Notes under the pieces: model-generated
The model's database searches: none
Told to the model about the DNA's origin: nothing
The model's input: only the letters and a program-made list of their open reading frames with translations
Shown: positions 37,401-48,513 of the stretch, one piece after another
How the letters are laid out: every line of letters starts with the position of its first letter
Position numbering within the stretch: position 1 is the stretch's first letter
Source of the DNA: Ceratopteris richardii
Lineage: Eukaryota > Streptophyta > Polypodiopsida > Polypodiales > Pteridaceae
Assembly (NCBI GenBank): GCA_020310875.1
Contig: CM035407.1
Coordinates: 73,142,721 to 73,206,720, forward strand
Direction of reading: 5' to 3'
DNA: 64,000 nucleotides
Program-made: the position numbers and the translations under genes

Positions 37401-38738
37401 ATCGTATTCATCATGTGATGTTGAACCATAAACAGCTTCTCAGAATCATCTGCACTTGTGGATGCATAGTTGTTTTGCTGCCTTCTGTTCTTTTGATTCT
37501 TTAACCTGTAATCACGTTCAAAGTGTCCAGGTTTACCACAATTCCAGCATCCTTTACTATCATTACCTGAATCATTTCTTTGGATATTTCTGCGACCTCT
37601 TTGGCTCCCCTTGCCTCGAAACTATCCTCTTCCTCCTGCATGATTCTGTTGTTGACCTTGGTCTTGGTTACTGTTTCCTCTTCCACTTCCAAAACCTCTA
37701 CCTCTGTCTCTTCCTCTGCCAGAGTAGAATACCTGCTCAGAACTGGGCTTTCCTTGGGAGTTTGAATCCTCACCAAGATTCTTTTCTTCAATGATCAGCA
37801 TAGAGACCAAATCAGCAAAATTCGGAATATTTTCCCTGGTCTGTATAGAAGTTCTGAACTGCTTATATGCAGCTCCTAAACCACGAAGGCACACTTCCAC
37901 CTTATCATCATCATCTACATTCATGCCAATAGATGCAAGTGACTCACATATGCTTTTGATTTTTAGAGTGTAGTCACTTACCGACATGCTCTTTTTCTCC
38001 AATGTATGCAGCTCGTTCTTGAGTTGCAATTTCCGTGCCTTTGTATTGGTCTCGTACAAAGTGACCAAACTGTTCCAAGCCTCTTTTGGAGTCTTGGCAT
38101 CCTGTATGTGTCCAATCATGCTATCCTGTATGCTAACAGATAGCCAATACATTACCTTTCGTGCTCCTTGATTCCATTCCTCATATGCTCTTAACTGTTC
38201 TGCAGTCCGATTCCTTTCTGGTAACTGCAGAGCATTTTCATTCTCTCCTTCGATGTACTTCCAGTAGCCTTTTCCCATCAAGAAATTCGTCATTCTGAAT
38301 CTCCAAGCATGGAAGTTGTTCTTGTCCAGCTTATTGCTCATAAACTAACTCATTCCATCTGCGTTTGCCATTTCTACAACAATTCACAACACCGCAACAC
38401 ACTACAAGCAGCACTTCTGCTTGAACACTGTCGCACTGTGACGTGACAGTTCGATCTCAGAAAAACACAGTTTTCGTGTATCAACAGTACACGGAATCAC
38501 TTGAAATTCTGAATCTGGAATATATGAGTGTCGCCGAACACAACGCAAGTTACAATTTCTGAAACTGACCTGGTTTTTCTGTGGGCCCCACCTTGCGGGC
38601 TCAAAACGGAGGTCGAGATGGCTCCAAAACTTCGATCTAAGGTCGTTTGTGAAATTGCGTTTTCTCCACGCCTTGCCGTGTAGTCTTCACCGTCGCCTTC
38701 TCCACGAGCTCTCTACAACCACGCTGGCTCTGATACCA

Positions 38739-39117
38739 TGTCACGAGGAAGGAGATAAGGAAGAGAGCTCACACACACACTCTCACTCTCAAGGAGAAGC
38801 ACACACACAGATTGAGACAAGGAAGAATGATCTTCTTCTTCTTCTTCTATTACATAAAAGGAATGTACAAGAATGACCTAAAAACAAGAATACAACCAGT
38901 GCAATATATAAAGACCAGTACATAAGGAAAAACCTAATGTCCACGAATGAGTGAGTTGGCAAGAAACAAATGTGCCATCACTCTCGGTAGATAAATTTAA
39001 TAAAGCTCAATGAAGTATCCTTGACATATACCGGCGTGACCACTATACATGTCAGAGAAGCGAAAAACTGGTACGTGTCATCCTGGATCATCACATGTTG
39101 AGCTTGATATCTCAACA
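38739..39117 (-). repeat. E3 5' LTR
   Basis: 379 bases, near-identical to 34029-34405. The plus-strand text GGCTCTGATACCA just left of it is the complement of the primer site. Confidence 0.95.
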
Positions 39118-39522
39118 CTATCTTGGATGTCAAAGGAGCAGCCCACAATCACTTTATCATCTACAGAGGCTAAGTATAGAGCACTTGCACAAATCAAATG
39201 TGAAATTATGTGGCTTAAGTAGTTATTTATGTACTTGATATTTTAGGTTGATACACATGTTATCTATTGTAATAACATGCGTAGCATACACCTTGCTTCA
39301 AACTCTATTTTCTATGCAAGAACCAAGCACATTGAAGTACATGACAACTTCATAAGGGAAAAGGTATTCAAAAAGTAGATTTTAGTGATTCATATAGGTA
39401 CAAGAGACCATATTTGTGATATGTTTACAAACACTTTGGATGGCACAAATCTCACAAAGTTCAAGCAATCTATTAACATGAAGGACCTTGGATAAAAATG
39501 AAGATTAAAGCTTGAGGGGGAG
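39118..39522 (+). mobile_element. Copia H fragment: end of RNase H and purine tract
   Basis: Continues H beyond E3. It shows RNase H blocks KEQPTITLSSTEAKYRAL (near 39140) and ARTKHIEVHDNFIREK (near 39320), then the purine tract CTTGAGGGGGAG (39511-39522) that precedes the 3' LTR. It is broken. Confidence 0.88.
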
Positions 39523-40022
39523 TGTTCGAATTCAAGATTCAATGTATAAATTATGGGTAAACTTATTTTTACATGTAGAGAAATGTATGGGGTTGTTAAT
39601 TCATGAGATTTGAAGTGACTAGTTTCTATTTCTTTGAGTTGTACTGGTGGTTCTCCTTTTGTGGAAATCCATTTGCTATGATTTTACTATTTTTGGATAG
39701 CTAGTAGAATATTCTAAAGTTTGGTTGAATATCAAGACTATTCCTGCATATTTTTTGAGTAATTGTGTCTATAGTTGAAGTGTGTCTCTCCATAGGTGTG
39801 TCACATTGTAGGCCAAGTAGCCTGTTGTGCAAACACTTCCATTTTATGTGTGAGCATTCATTTGAGATTAGACTTGTCTCAATTGAAAGGTTTTTTATTC
39901 TACTTTGGGTGTTTAAAAGAATCTCTAGACATCTTTCCATAATCTCTAAGAAATAACCAGAGATTCAGAACACTATCTATTTGAGTGTATCTTGGGAGGT
40001 TACATTGCGCTTCTAGTTGCAT
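39523..40022 (+). repeat. Copia H 3' LTR (right edge uncertain)
   Basis: Starts TGTTCGAATTCAAG just after the purine tract. Its first 215 bases match the fragment at 2996-3490. No defined end is visible; CTTCTAGTTGCA near 40020 is one candidate. Confidence 0.6.
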
Positions 40023-41223
40023 AGGGAGTTGCCAAATCTCCCAAAACGTTGGAGTATGTGAAGTTTGCATTCCCACTCCATTATAGACCTACAATGCCTC
40101 CCTCTCTACAATATTCCTCCCCTATTCTATGTGAAATCCCTCTCCTTCCTAGAGCATCTCTTGTTCGAGAAAATGCATGCTTCTCAAAGCGTATCCACGA
40201 AAACCTCCAAAAGCACTTATCCTCTCTCTCTCTCTCTCTCTCTCTCTTTGTCATGTGCAATGACAGTTCCCCAATATCTTCTCCTCAATTTTCATGTATC
40301 AAAATCTTAAAGAGTGCTCTCTCTCTTTTGTAGGGTTTCATGATGGAAGGGCAAGGTAAGCCATCGACATCTTCAATAGTTCATCTCCCGATCTTCTATA
40401 TAAGGATGGGATGAATGATGCAAGACATAGGAAGAGATAGGAAGGGAAAACAACTGATCGACTCATTAATCCTTAGTGGAATCTGTGTCATTCATGACAA
40501 ACTATAGCTCTTTAATTCTTCCATTGGGAAGGAGTGGTGCAAGGAGTCTATCTGAGAAGCGTGTAAGCAATTGGTGCTCTCATGGGTTGGTGCCCGCATT
40601 GGCTTCGTAGAAGAATCTTTGTATGCGAGTCCTACTCTTGGTTGTATAGAGTTAATCCACATGATAAACTCTTCCCTTTCTCTTTCATGTGTATGCACTC
40701 TCTTACTCTTGGGTGTACTTATTTTTCTTCTTGTTGAGTATATTTCTCTATGAATTTTGTTGCACTTGTTAATGGGCTCAGTGTTAGTAGTATTATGGCT
40801 TGCCTCTCTTGAATAGTCCTCACTACCCTTTAAGACCGTCCACGACAACCTACAATAGCAAACGATACATTTTTTAGACATCGATTACATTGATTAACTC
40901 AAAGTGCTCTTCAATGTAATCTTTACAATGTATGAAGACTCGACATGATGCCCAAATCATAATAATTCCCTTTAAACATGCAATATGAAACAAGTTCTCA
41001 TCAATGGCGTCAAGGGATACACCTTCCCATCTCACTTTACATGCTCCTGAGTCCTTATATGTATCTATTGATATCTCTTACTCATTCAATTCCGCTTGTC
41101 AAGATTCGGTGTCTTCTCTCTCTCTCTCTTTATATATATATGTGTGTGTGTGTTGACAAGTATTTTATTAAGTGTAACCTGTCAAACTAAAGATGAAATA
41201 AAGTACTCCCTGACGCGTGACAC
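40023..41223. other. Low-copy sequence with microsatellites
   Basis: No convincing gene. A (CT)n run lies at 40221-40248 and a compound (CT)(TA)(TG) run at about 41115-41152. A pyrimidine-rich stretch ending TTTTGTAG at 40334 resembles a splice acceptor, but no supported exon follows. Confidence 0.5.
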
Positions 41224-41239
41224 AAAAGTTGTATTCTAT

Positions 41240-41508
41240 GTCCACGTCCTGTAGGACAGTTGGTTGAGCTTTGGCCTCTTGAGGCAGAGGTCCAAGGTTC
41301 AAGTCCCAGGCTGGACATGTTATGGCTTAGGCCAGTTAAACCCAGTTGTAACCATGTCTCCTTCAGTTGTAACCTTGTTTAACCCCTGCTTTGTGGGATA
41401 CGGGGGGTCCCGGGGGTACTATGCCCATTCCCTTGTACAATTGCAATTTCAAAGTTAAAGTCCGAGGGAGTAGGCTTCGGCTGAACTTCCATTAAAAAAA
41501 AAAAAAAA
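41240..41508 (+). mobile_element. tRNA-derived SINE with intact ends
   Basis: A 5' tRNA-like head has box A TAGGACAGTTGG (41252-41263) and box B GGTTCAAGTCC (41296-41306), with starts 44 bases apart as in tRNAs. A body of about 190 bases and a run of about 15 As (41494-41508) follow. It is flanked by AAAAGTTGTATTCTAT (41224-41239 and 41505-41520), a target duplication of up to 16 bases with no mismatch; the A run makes the exact edge ambiguous. This is the structure expected of a SINE moved by LINE machinery and transcribed by RNA polymerase III. It lies about 260 bases upstream of the Cys-motif exon of the BTB gene. The perfect duplication suggests a fairly recent insertion. Confidence 0.92.
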
Positions 41509-41781
41509 GTTGTATTCTATAATTTATCGTTTGAACAATTGCTCGTGTTATTGATGTCCCGTCTTAATGTTATATTCTATAATAATTTGTCGTTTAGCAA
41601 ATACTTTTTAAAATCAGCTGTTTTTTACAGACATTTTGCCCGTCATATTTAGACCCTGAGCGACGAGCGTCCTATGATGTTCTGCCTTCTTTGTCCTATC
41701 TTAATGCTATGCTCCGTTAACGATGTCTTACCAAATCTTTTGGCTTTCAAATGAAGCGCGGATGGCCCCAATGCCAAATGA

Positions 41782-41975
41782 AGGCCATTTTCGCTTTCCT
41801 TTGAATTCCCGCATACGTCGAAGAAGTGGTGTACATTTTGCGGGCACTTTCCCCAGCTTTCTATTTGCAAAACCTGCCGTGATGGAGCGACAGACATCAT
41901 AAAGCTTATTGAACAGCTGGTGCGCAGGAAGAATCTAATCACGACGCAGACACGGAAACATCTGGACATAGACAG
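41782..41975 (+). CDS. BTB/POZ gene, Cys-motif exon (partial)
   Basis: Open stretch with a C-x2-C-x8-C-x2-C motif (codons starting 41830, 41839, 41866, 41875; WCTFCGHFPQLSICKTC), then a helical, charged segment DIIKLIEQLVRRKN. Arabidopsis At4g08455-type BTB proteins begin with a similar paired-Cys motif and a Glu/Lys-rich helix before the BTB fold, which is why I link it to the exon at 42430. A candidate donor AG|GTACAA lies at 41975/41976. No ATG is in frame after the stop at 41779, so the true start must be upstream in another exon or is lost. Function inferred only from the family. Confidence 0.5.
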
Positions 41976-42429
41976 GTACAACTTCCTACGCTCCAGCCAA
42001 AGAAGAAAAAATAAGATTTGTGATTATCCACTTGCGATCTTGAGGTAACAGTAAAGAAAATTCTTGGCTTCTCTCCATATCGTAGACTGTAATTTCAACA
42101 AGATTCATGGCTTGCATAATTCTTTTCTTTTGTGGATTGTGTTTCTTCCTATGGTGTGTCTGCATAAATAACTAGGTCTTTTTTCTTAAAGTTAAGTCGA
42201 ATACTTTGTAAAGAGTGTTTTCTTTAGATGCTTTTAAGATTGCGCTAGCTTATGTCGTGATAGGGTTTGACGTAGGGATACACAGTTTTTGAGTGTTTGT
42301 ACAATATGTCTTTGAAGAGAATTTTATGAGAACGATATTGTTTGTATCTCAGCTGCACTTACTATAATTTCACATAAGTGATCCCCAGCTTCAATTACTA
42401 TAATTTCGCATTGGTCATCGCTTTTACAG

Positions 42430-42867
42430 ACTTTCGGGTCCAAAGTTTTCAGGTCAATGTTGGAGAACAAGTTCGTATCTCAGAAATGCTTGAGAACACG
42501 GGTCCCAGATATAGTCCATAATGAATTGAAGCGCCTTGTTGAATTCATTTACAGTGGGCAGTTAACACCTGAGGCATTGAAAGATCATTCAAAATCCCTT
42601 ATAGTGGCCGCTGACAAATATGATGTACCACAATTGATGGAAGTATGTGAAGCCTATCTCGTTAAGACGCTGAATACGGAAAACGTACTAGGAATCTTAG
42701 AGTTATCAGCCAGGTTGAGCTCTCCTGCAGTGCTGGAAAATGCAGCATTGAAGCTAATCCTGAAAAATTGGAAATCGATCATTTTTTCCGATGAATATGA
42801 AGAATTTGCATTGAAGAATCCGCTCCTGGCTTTGAAAGTGTCACGATCAATTCCGGAGTGGCTTTGA
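42430..42867 (+). CDS. BTB/POZ domain protein, C-terminal exon
   Basis: Encodes 145 residues from an acceptor TTTTACAG (ending 42429) to a stop at 42867. It opens in phase 0 with TFGSKVFRSMLENKF, the middle of a BTB/POZ fold. The second half of the fold follows (ELKRLVEFIYSGQL, then LIVAADKYDVPQLMEVCEAYL), and then a BACK-like helical tail (NVLGILELSARL, NPLLALKVSRS). Plant proteins of this kind usually dimerise through BTB and act as substrate adaptors for CUL3 ubiquitin ligases; that role is family knowledge. The N-terminal half of the BTB fold (about 50-60 residues) is found neither in this exon nor in 41976-42429. The gene is therefore either a partial pseudogene or has an exon I could not see. 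The first ATG, 42457, would give a fold too short to be stable. Confidence 0.8.
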   Translation, partial: TFGSKVFRSMLENKFVSQKCLRTRVPDIVHNELKRLVEFIYSGQLTPEALKDHSKSLIVAADKYDVPQLMEVCEAYLVKTLNTENVLGILELSARLSSPAVLENAALKLILKNWKSIIFSDEYEEFALKNPLLALKVSRSIPEWL

Positions 42868-44069
42868 GTCTATGGCCGTACTTACATCAGTAGCTAAAGC
42901 ATTAGAGATGCTGAAGGAGAGAGCATCTTTCGTCGTCTGCTTTGCAATATTCATCTGTATAAAGAACTTGAGCAGTTCAGAGTTCACAGCATAGAGCGTT
43001 TGTAAAGGTTTTTGATCGTGCGGATTTTGTCTCTCTTCTTGGTGCTGAAAAGCAGGAAACTTTCGTTCTAAGTCGTTTGGAGCAGTTCATAACATGAGGT
43101 CTGGTTCTCAGTCGTTTGAACAGATCTCAACGCAAAAGCTGTTCGTATATACATCGTCTTCAATATTTGTCTTCAATTGTCTGTAATGTTCGGATGATTC
43201 TAGTTTGATGGATTGATGCATTTCGTAAAAGTGTTATACGACATAGACCATAAGAACGGGATCACGGCTGCTTATATGCCTTTTCTCCGTGATGTCCTTG
43301 AATTTAGAGCATTTTTTCACATCTGATATGTATTTTACTCCTAAATGTTTTTGCTTAATCGTTTGTCATCCTCAGGGGGGATAGAGGTTTCCTATCTTAT
43401 GAGGCACTTCAGTTCCACAATGCAGTACCTTAGATTTGTGCATACGTTCTTTAAATTTCTTTAGAAACAAAATGATTCCCTTCCAGTCCATGGTTTTAGT
43501 CTCTCAGCTAAGGGGTGTTTTCCAACCAGCAATCTGCTAGACGAGTAGAGACATTCGGCCGGCGGTTTTTCTCTTCAGCTCGTTTTATATGATCTTTCGA
43601 GTCTTGGGGATTTTAGTTTTTAGTGCATGCAGGCCTTTGGGGAGATTCTTGTTAGTAGGAAGCAGCAACATAGGACTCTAACATTTTGAAGGATTGCACG
43701 TTCAAGGAGAAAGTGGGAGGGCCTGAATAAACACGGGAGACAATAAAGTTCATTTAGAGAAAATTGTACGTAATGTGGAGAATTATGGGGACACAAGCAA
43801 ATTAAAAAAAACTAAAGGTAGGACAAAAGAGGATGAGGGCTACATACTAGTCAGAAATAAAGCTTAGGAAAGAAGAATGATGGAGATTGTGACAAACAAA
43901 TTTGAGCTAAAGTGCCAAAAACATTTGCCTCCTTATATACTATAGGTTAGACGAAGAGATCAAAATTTTTTATTTCGTGATAGGATCTACCTTATAAAGG
44001 CTGCAAGTTCAAATAGAATACCATAATAGTAGTGCAGAAGAGAAGTTGAAGAGCTATGTGATCGCAGTA
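42868..44069. other. 3' flank of BTB gene, no further gene seen
   Basis: AT-rich sequence. The first 400 bases could be 3' untranslated region: stops in all + frames and repeated TCGTTTGGAGCAG and TCGTTTGAACAG near 43072 and 43123. No other coding or RNA signal was recognised. Confidence 0.45.
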
Positions 44070-45763
44070 AATTTATTGTGGGCAGTACGACATCAATAAA
44101 AAAAATGCAGAAAAATGATGATTATAAAGAGGAAGGTCAGAAAACCCTTGACCATCTAATCTCGAAGCTTTGACCTCAGAAGTTAGATTATAGAAAAAAC
44201 TACAATGGACTTGATTATCCAAGTCAAAGTGTTTTTCCCCCTTGAGTCGGTCACGTGGCACCTCTTCATGTTTGTCGCAAGTAGTTTTGTATCTTCCGTG
44301 CTTTGGCTCCGCTTTCTTTAGCATGTCGCGATTCAAATGTGCTTTTTTTGTTGTCTTCTCATTTCTGTCATCCTTCTTTGATTGTGTAGAATTAGCAGAA
44401 TTTTGCTTACTAGTAGAAGAGCTCCATTTACTTTTGCCCTTTTTTGACTAGTCAATAAAGCTTGATCTACAACATGCATAATGGACCTATTCTACCTAGA
44501 CTGATCTTCTTGCAATAGAAGAGATACTAACTCCTCAAATATTAAGGCATTTGGATTGCCTTTCATCATCAAACAAAGAGTAGAATAAAAACTTTGATAT
44601 GAATCAAGAAGAGCATTCAGAAGAGTCTGCACAAGTGAACTTTCAAGCATGACTTCATCAACAAAAATCAATTGTTCCTTCAAATATTTGATCTTTGTCA
44701 GAAAAATGTCCATGGAATCTCCTTCATTCATGTGCTTACTCTCCAAGTGTTTTTAGAGGTTAGTAACACGAGCCTCATTCCTTGCTTCATATAAAGTGGT
44801 AAGTGTATCCCTAGCATCCTTAACTATTTTGCAAGAGCGAATGTCAGGAATAATATTGCCTTTCACAGACAAGGCCATCAATGCATGTGCTTAAGCATCT
44901 TTGCCATCCCAAAAAATTTGATTCGTAGTAGGTGTAGTACAAACCGCAACACGAATAGGAACATGAAGAATATTGTCATCTTCAACACCGTCTGCATCAC
45001 CTTCAATAATTGTGTTTGTAGGTGTAGTAGGTCATTTTTCAACACCTTGCACAACATTCCACAATCCTTTTGCAACCAATACATGATGCATCATATAAGC
45101 CCGTAATGGATAATTGGTGTCATCCAACTTATCCTCAATAGCCAACATACATAACACATCACTGCTTTCATTCATTGCCACTGGCTAAAATACCGTGATG
45201 CAAAAAAATGACTATTTGAAAAAGTTTAATAGAACTACTTTAATGAGTTTGCTAAACATGTAGTAGACTTCGAGGCACTTATACTAGCGAACTCAAACTT
45301 GTATATATCCTTTGCACAAAAAGATAAAATTACTTACATAAGCTTGTGATAGTGCATTCGGAGGCTAAAACGAGCTCATATCGCGATTTCAACACCATAG
45401 AGTGAAGATATTTTGAACTCCTAATCACCCTCAATTTGCTCACCAATTTTTGAGCAAATTCAAAACTGTGATGAGAGGGGTTTCCATGATGCCCTAGATG
45501 AAGCCGCGACTTTCTTTTATACCAATTTTTGGAGTTTGAGGTCTACGAAAGCACGCAAACAACATAAGGAAGAAGAAGAAGCTTGGAGCACAATACACAA
45601 TACAATACTGAATGTATTACCACTAGAATATACAAAGATAAGTAATCCATTAGGGCTAAAGGCATGTATACAAGCCGGGGGGAAGAAAACCTCCTAAAGA
45701 GGGAAAAAAGTGCCCTAGAAATCCTAGTGTGTTCACACACATCACTATCTAAATATATCAACA
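44070..45763 (-). mobile_element. Copia fragment E6 (5' LTR and gag)
   Basis: Minus-strand relative of E5. Its 5' LTR (45527-45763) is followed leftward by a diverged primer site near 45515-45526. Gag comes next (about 45180-44490: AKRLWN-type N-terminus and the block MESKHMNEGDSMDIFLTKIK), then a Lys/Ser-rich gag tail to about 44070. Protease and pol are absent. It sits with its LTR edge inside the LTR of gypsy-like element T. It is broken and truncated. Confidence 0.8.
45527..45763 (-). repeat. E6 5' LTR
   Basis: About 237 bases, ending ATATATCAACA. It is roughly 85% alike to the E5 LTRs at 16460 and 20678, including the block CTAGTGTGTTCACACACATC. Confidence 0.88.
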
Positions 45764-46101
45764 ACCATGGAACCTAATTTTTAACTAGGCCAAACTTTAG
45801 GTCTGGACAGGGCCAAACTAGTCAAAGAACTATAAAAAGAGCTAGAGAGCTCATTTTTGAGTTTATCAATTTAAGGTTAGCAAGTTAGAAAAAGAGCTTC
45901 TTGAAGAGTGTAATCATGTTATTGAGAATCAAAGCTTCTATTGTTCCTATCTTTGTTATCTTGCCTTGTGTGCATGTGTGTGCATGCATGTATGTGCTTG
46001 TCACTCATATTTTCTTGCCACAATTTCTCACAATCTTCATATCCTCCTCATGCCACCGCACATTAACAAGTAAAAGAGGCGGTGCTCATGCTTGGGCTAC
46101 A
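45764..46101 (+). repeat. LTR end of gypsy-like element T
   Basis: Contains a TATA box CTATAAAAAG (about 45831-45840) followed by a purine/pyrimidine palindrome GAGCTAGAGAGCTC. About 250 bases of R/U5-like sequence end in GGGCTACA. The upstream U3 is cut off by E6. It directly precedes a gypsy-type primer site. Confidence 0.65.
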
Positions 46102-46128
46102 CCAAAATTTTGGAACCGTTACCGAGGA
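46102..46128 (+). other. Primer binding site of T
   Basis: CCAAAATTTTGGAACCGTTACCGAGGAG (46102-46129) resembles the TTTTGGCGCCGTTGCCGGGGA that follows the 5' LTR in plant Athila/Tat gypsy elements, with several substitutions. Placed by pattern memory, not by a search. Confidence 0.6.
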
Positions 46129-46235
46129 GAGTGCCACTCGAGGATGAGCATTGTGACGATAAGATCTTAGATTTGTAATGCTGAAAGGTAAACTATATTC
46201 ATTTTCTGTTAATTTTTTGATTTTTTTTCTACACC

Positions 46236-46236
46236 C

Positions 46237-46269
<33 letters not shown>
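46236..46269. repeat. (CAT)n microsatellite
   Basis: About eleven CAT units in the leader of T, preceded by T-rich sequence. Confidence 0.9.
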
Positions 46270-46356
46270 CCATCTTCTCCCATCTTCATCTTCACAAAAC
46301 TTTTTCGTTTTTGATTGTATATTCTCTATTTTCAACTCATTTCTCATTCTTGGGTG

Positions 46357-46490
<134 letters not shown>

Positions 46491-46619
46491 AGTGTTTGTG
46501 TATTCAAGTCTCTATGATTTTTGTGATCCTCTGCACAACACAAGCCTCCATGCTTGAATTCAAAGTTCCCACCAAAATTCTCAAAAAATCCTGATTCTCT
46601 GATGAAAATCATGATTTTG

Positions 46620-46985
46620 TGGAAAATTCAAAATTTTTTTTAGCATCGTGATTTTCTTAGTATTGGAAATTCTTGGCTAAAATCATTCTCAAAATCACGA
46701 TTCTCAGGCCATTCTCAAAATTGTGATCCTCAGACCATTCTCAAATCATTCTCAAAATCACGATTGTCTCTCAAAATTGCAATTTTCAAGTTGTATCAAT
46801 ATCATGATTGTCTCACATCATCGCGATTGTGTGTATCTCAAAATCAACTTTTAAGTTATCTCAACATCGCAATTCTCTCAAAGTATCACGATTGTTTATC
46901 TCTCAAAATCATGGTGGTATTTTGGTTGTCTCAATATTAGGATTTTCTAATATTAATGATTCTCTTAGACAATCCTGATATTTTC
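46620..46985. repeat. Degenerate TCTCAAAATCACGATT repeat
   Basis: At least ten scattered variants of TCTCAAAATCACGATT or its near relatives over 365 bases, with irregular spacing of about 20-40 bases. Likely an eroded minisatellite in the leader of T. Confidence 0.65.
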
Positions 46986-47689
46986 ACTCTACTGTGGCTT
47001 CCTTTAACGTACATAAAAATCCCAAGAGGTTTTGTTTATCTATTTTGACTCAGTGGAGCCCGAATTGACATAAAGTTTTCATCCAAAATCTGTTTCTTGA
47101 GCTTTAGAGTGTGCTGGAAAGCCGAGGGGAATCCAAAAGGTTTTTCAGCAGTACAAGCAAAAAAATGGGTCTTTAAAAAAATACGTGAATCAAAATTGTC
47201 TATCAAATAAATTAAAGTTAAATCTTGATCTAAACTTGGGACTTTTACAGGTCCATTAAGAGGCATCCAAGGATGTCGAGAGCAAGGTAAAGTGCAGAAC
47301 AAAGCAAGGTTTGGGGAGGACGCTTATTGGATATTCGAGCAATTTTTGAAGCACCAGACTTGAGGTTGGAAGAGCTCTCAATCCCCATAGTCAATTTCTA
47401 GTGCATGCTAAGTGCAATTATTGCTACTGATTAATTAGGGTCACATTAGGAAAGATAGGATTGCAAGAAACCCTAATTACTCAAGTTCATGTGTAAGTTA
47501 GGATATTATTGTGGCAAACCCTAAAGGAAAAGGAATTAAGTGGATCCATCACATCTCAAAGTGTGATCTAACTCAAGTATTCCTAAGGATGATATTTTGT
47601 CAGACAAGATTACACTAGCAAAATCCATAAAAGAACAAGTGATTGTTTCAAAAGAACATTGCAACACGGTTGTACTTGGGAAAATTGGG
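46986..47689. other. Leader of T, no gene recognised
   Basis: AT-rich sequence between the repeats and the coding-like stretch at 47690. No convincing frame, RNA or terminal repeat seen. Confidence 0.4.
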
Positions 47690-48513
47690 ACTAGTCGAAA
47701 AAGCTTATAAGCCTTAGATCACGTAGACACCTAGGCCGGGATAGACAAAGCTTCAAATGATCTGAAGCTAGTGTCAATCACAAAGCTAGGTCTTGGGCAC
47801 AACAACTTAGTGATTATCCCTACGTGCTAAGTTCAGAAACAAGTGATTCAGAAATATCCTTTAGCATGGAGAGAGTGATAGGTAGCTCAAGCATTGCCTA
47901 TTTACAGACACCAAAAGGTCCCTATAAAACGCAATTGGAATATATGAGGACCAACTGATTAGGTGCTCACATCTATGAGGAAGGGTTGCAAAGATCAGTT
48001 GTCCAAATAAAAAATCTTGATGAACCCTTCGGACTTGAACACCTAGTGGTCAAGTTTGAAGAGGCGTCATACCTTGATAAGCAAGGAACCATGTATGTTG
48101 TTACTAGCTTACCAGATAGGACAAATGAGTTCAGAAATGTCATTCTCGAGAATGAGATAGGAGACTTAGAGCAAGGAGACCTAGGATGAGAACCCAAGAA
48201 TCCTCAAGGCAAATCCCTCTTGAGCATAGTGATTACCCCAGAGTGGGTTCCACAAGACAACTAAAGCATACAACTTTTCTTGAATAGAAAGATAGAGGAA
48301 GCTTTTTGGAGGTTAAAGCAAGATCAACTTAGCAAAATAGGTGGAGTCACCATCTATGAGTTCAAAGATCTTGAGATACTAGGCAAAGTTGTCTATCTAG
48401 ATAACAGGTCGGAGAGATTGTTCTTGGTAACAAAGCATGGAAGGCATGCATACACTTGGAAGGACAAATTGATTTTCCCTCCACAAGATCTAATGTTAGA
48501 AGGGTATTCCTAG
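47690..48513 (+). pseudogene. Coding-like stretch of unknown family
   Basis: One plus-strand frame reads protein-like over about 270 codons with a few interruptions. It has a Ser/Glu-rich start (VLSSETSDSEISFSMERV near 47820), an Asp/Glu-rich centre (IKNLDEPFGLEHLVVKFEE, 48004-48060), and an end rich in strands (FKDLEILGKVVYLDNRSERL, 48361-48420, then LFLVTKHGRHAYTW). I do not recognise it. It lies on T's strand, downstream of T's primer site, so it could be T's gag-like or extra protein. It abuts a minus-strand gypsy protease. Treated as a fossil. Confidence 0.5.

Larger units (their letters stand above)
34029..39117 (-). mobile_element. Copia element E3, young, nearly whole
   Basis: A 5.1-kb minus-strand copia inserted in the RNase H of H with a perfect target duplication CTATC (34024-34028 and 39118-39122). 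Parts, leftward: 5' LTR 38739-39117; primer site TGGTATCAGAGCC (38726-38738); gag (from 38341, UBN2-like, then an Arg/Gly-rich tail and CCHC knuckle [11 protein letters not shown] near 37550); protease [12 protein letters not shown] (near 37360); pre-integrase [15 protein letters not shown] (near 36950); integrase [13 protein letters not shown]...SDGGGEYMS (36700-36150); Ser-rich linker; RT (about 35600-34950); RNase H (about 34870-34500); purine tract; 3' LTR 34029-34405. It looks almost whole, with about two or three interruptions. LTRs differ by six transitions and one 2-base length change (about 1.6%), so it is recent. Confidence 0.96.

Noticed and set aside
40049-40380. A short host gene with a splice acceptor at TTTTGTAG
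   Set aside because: Two overlapping frames of similar length cross a (CT)n run, and nothing recognisable follows the acceptor.
41649-41981. A 110-residue minus-strand protein
   Set aside because: It is antisense to the Cys-motif exon, whose C-x2-C pairs and helix fit a known BTB protein architecture.
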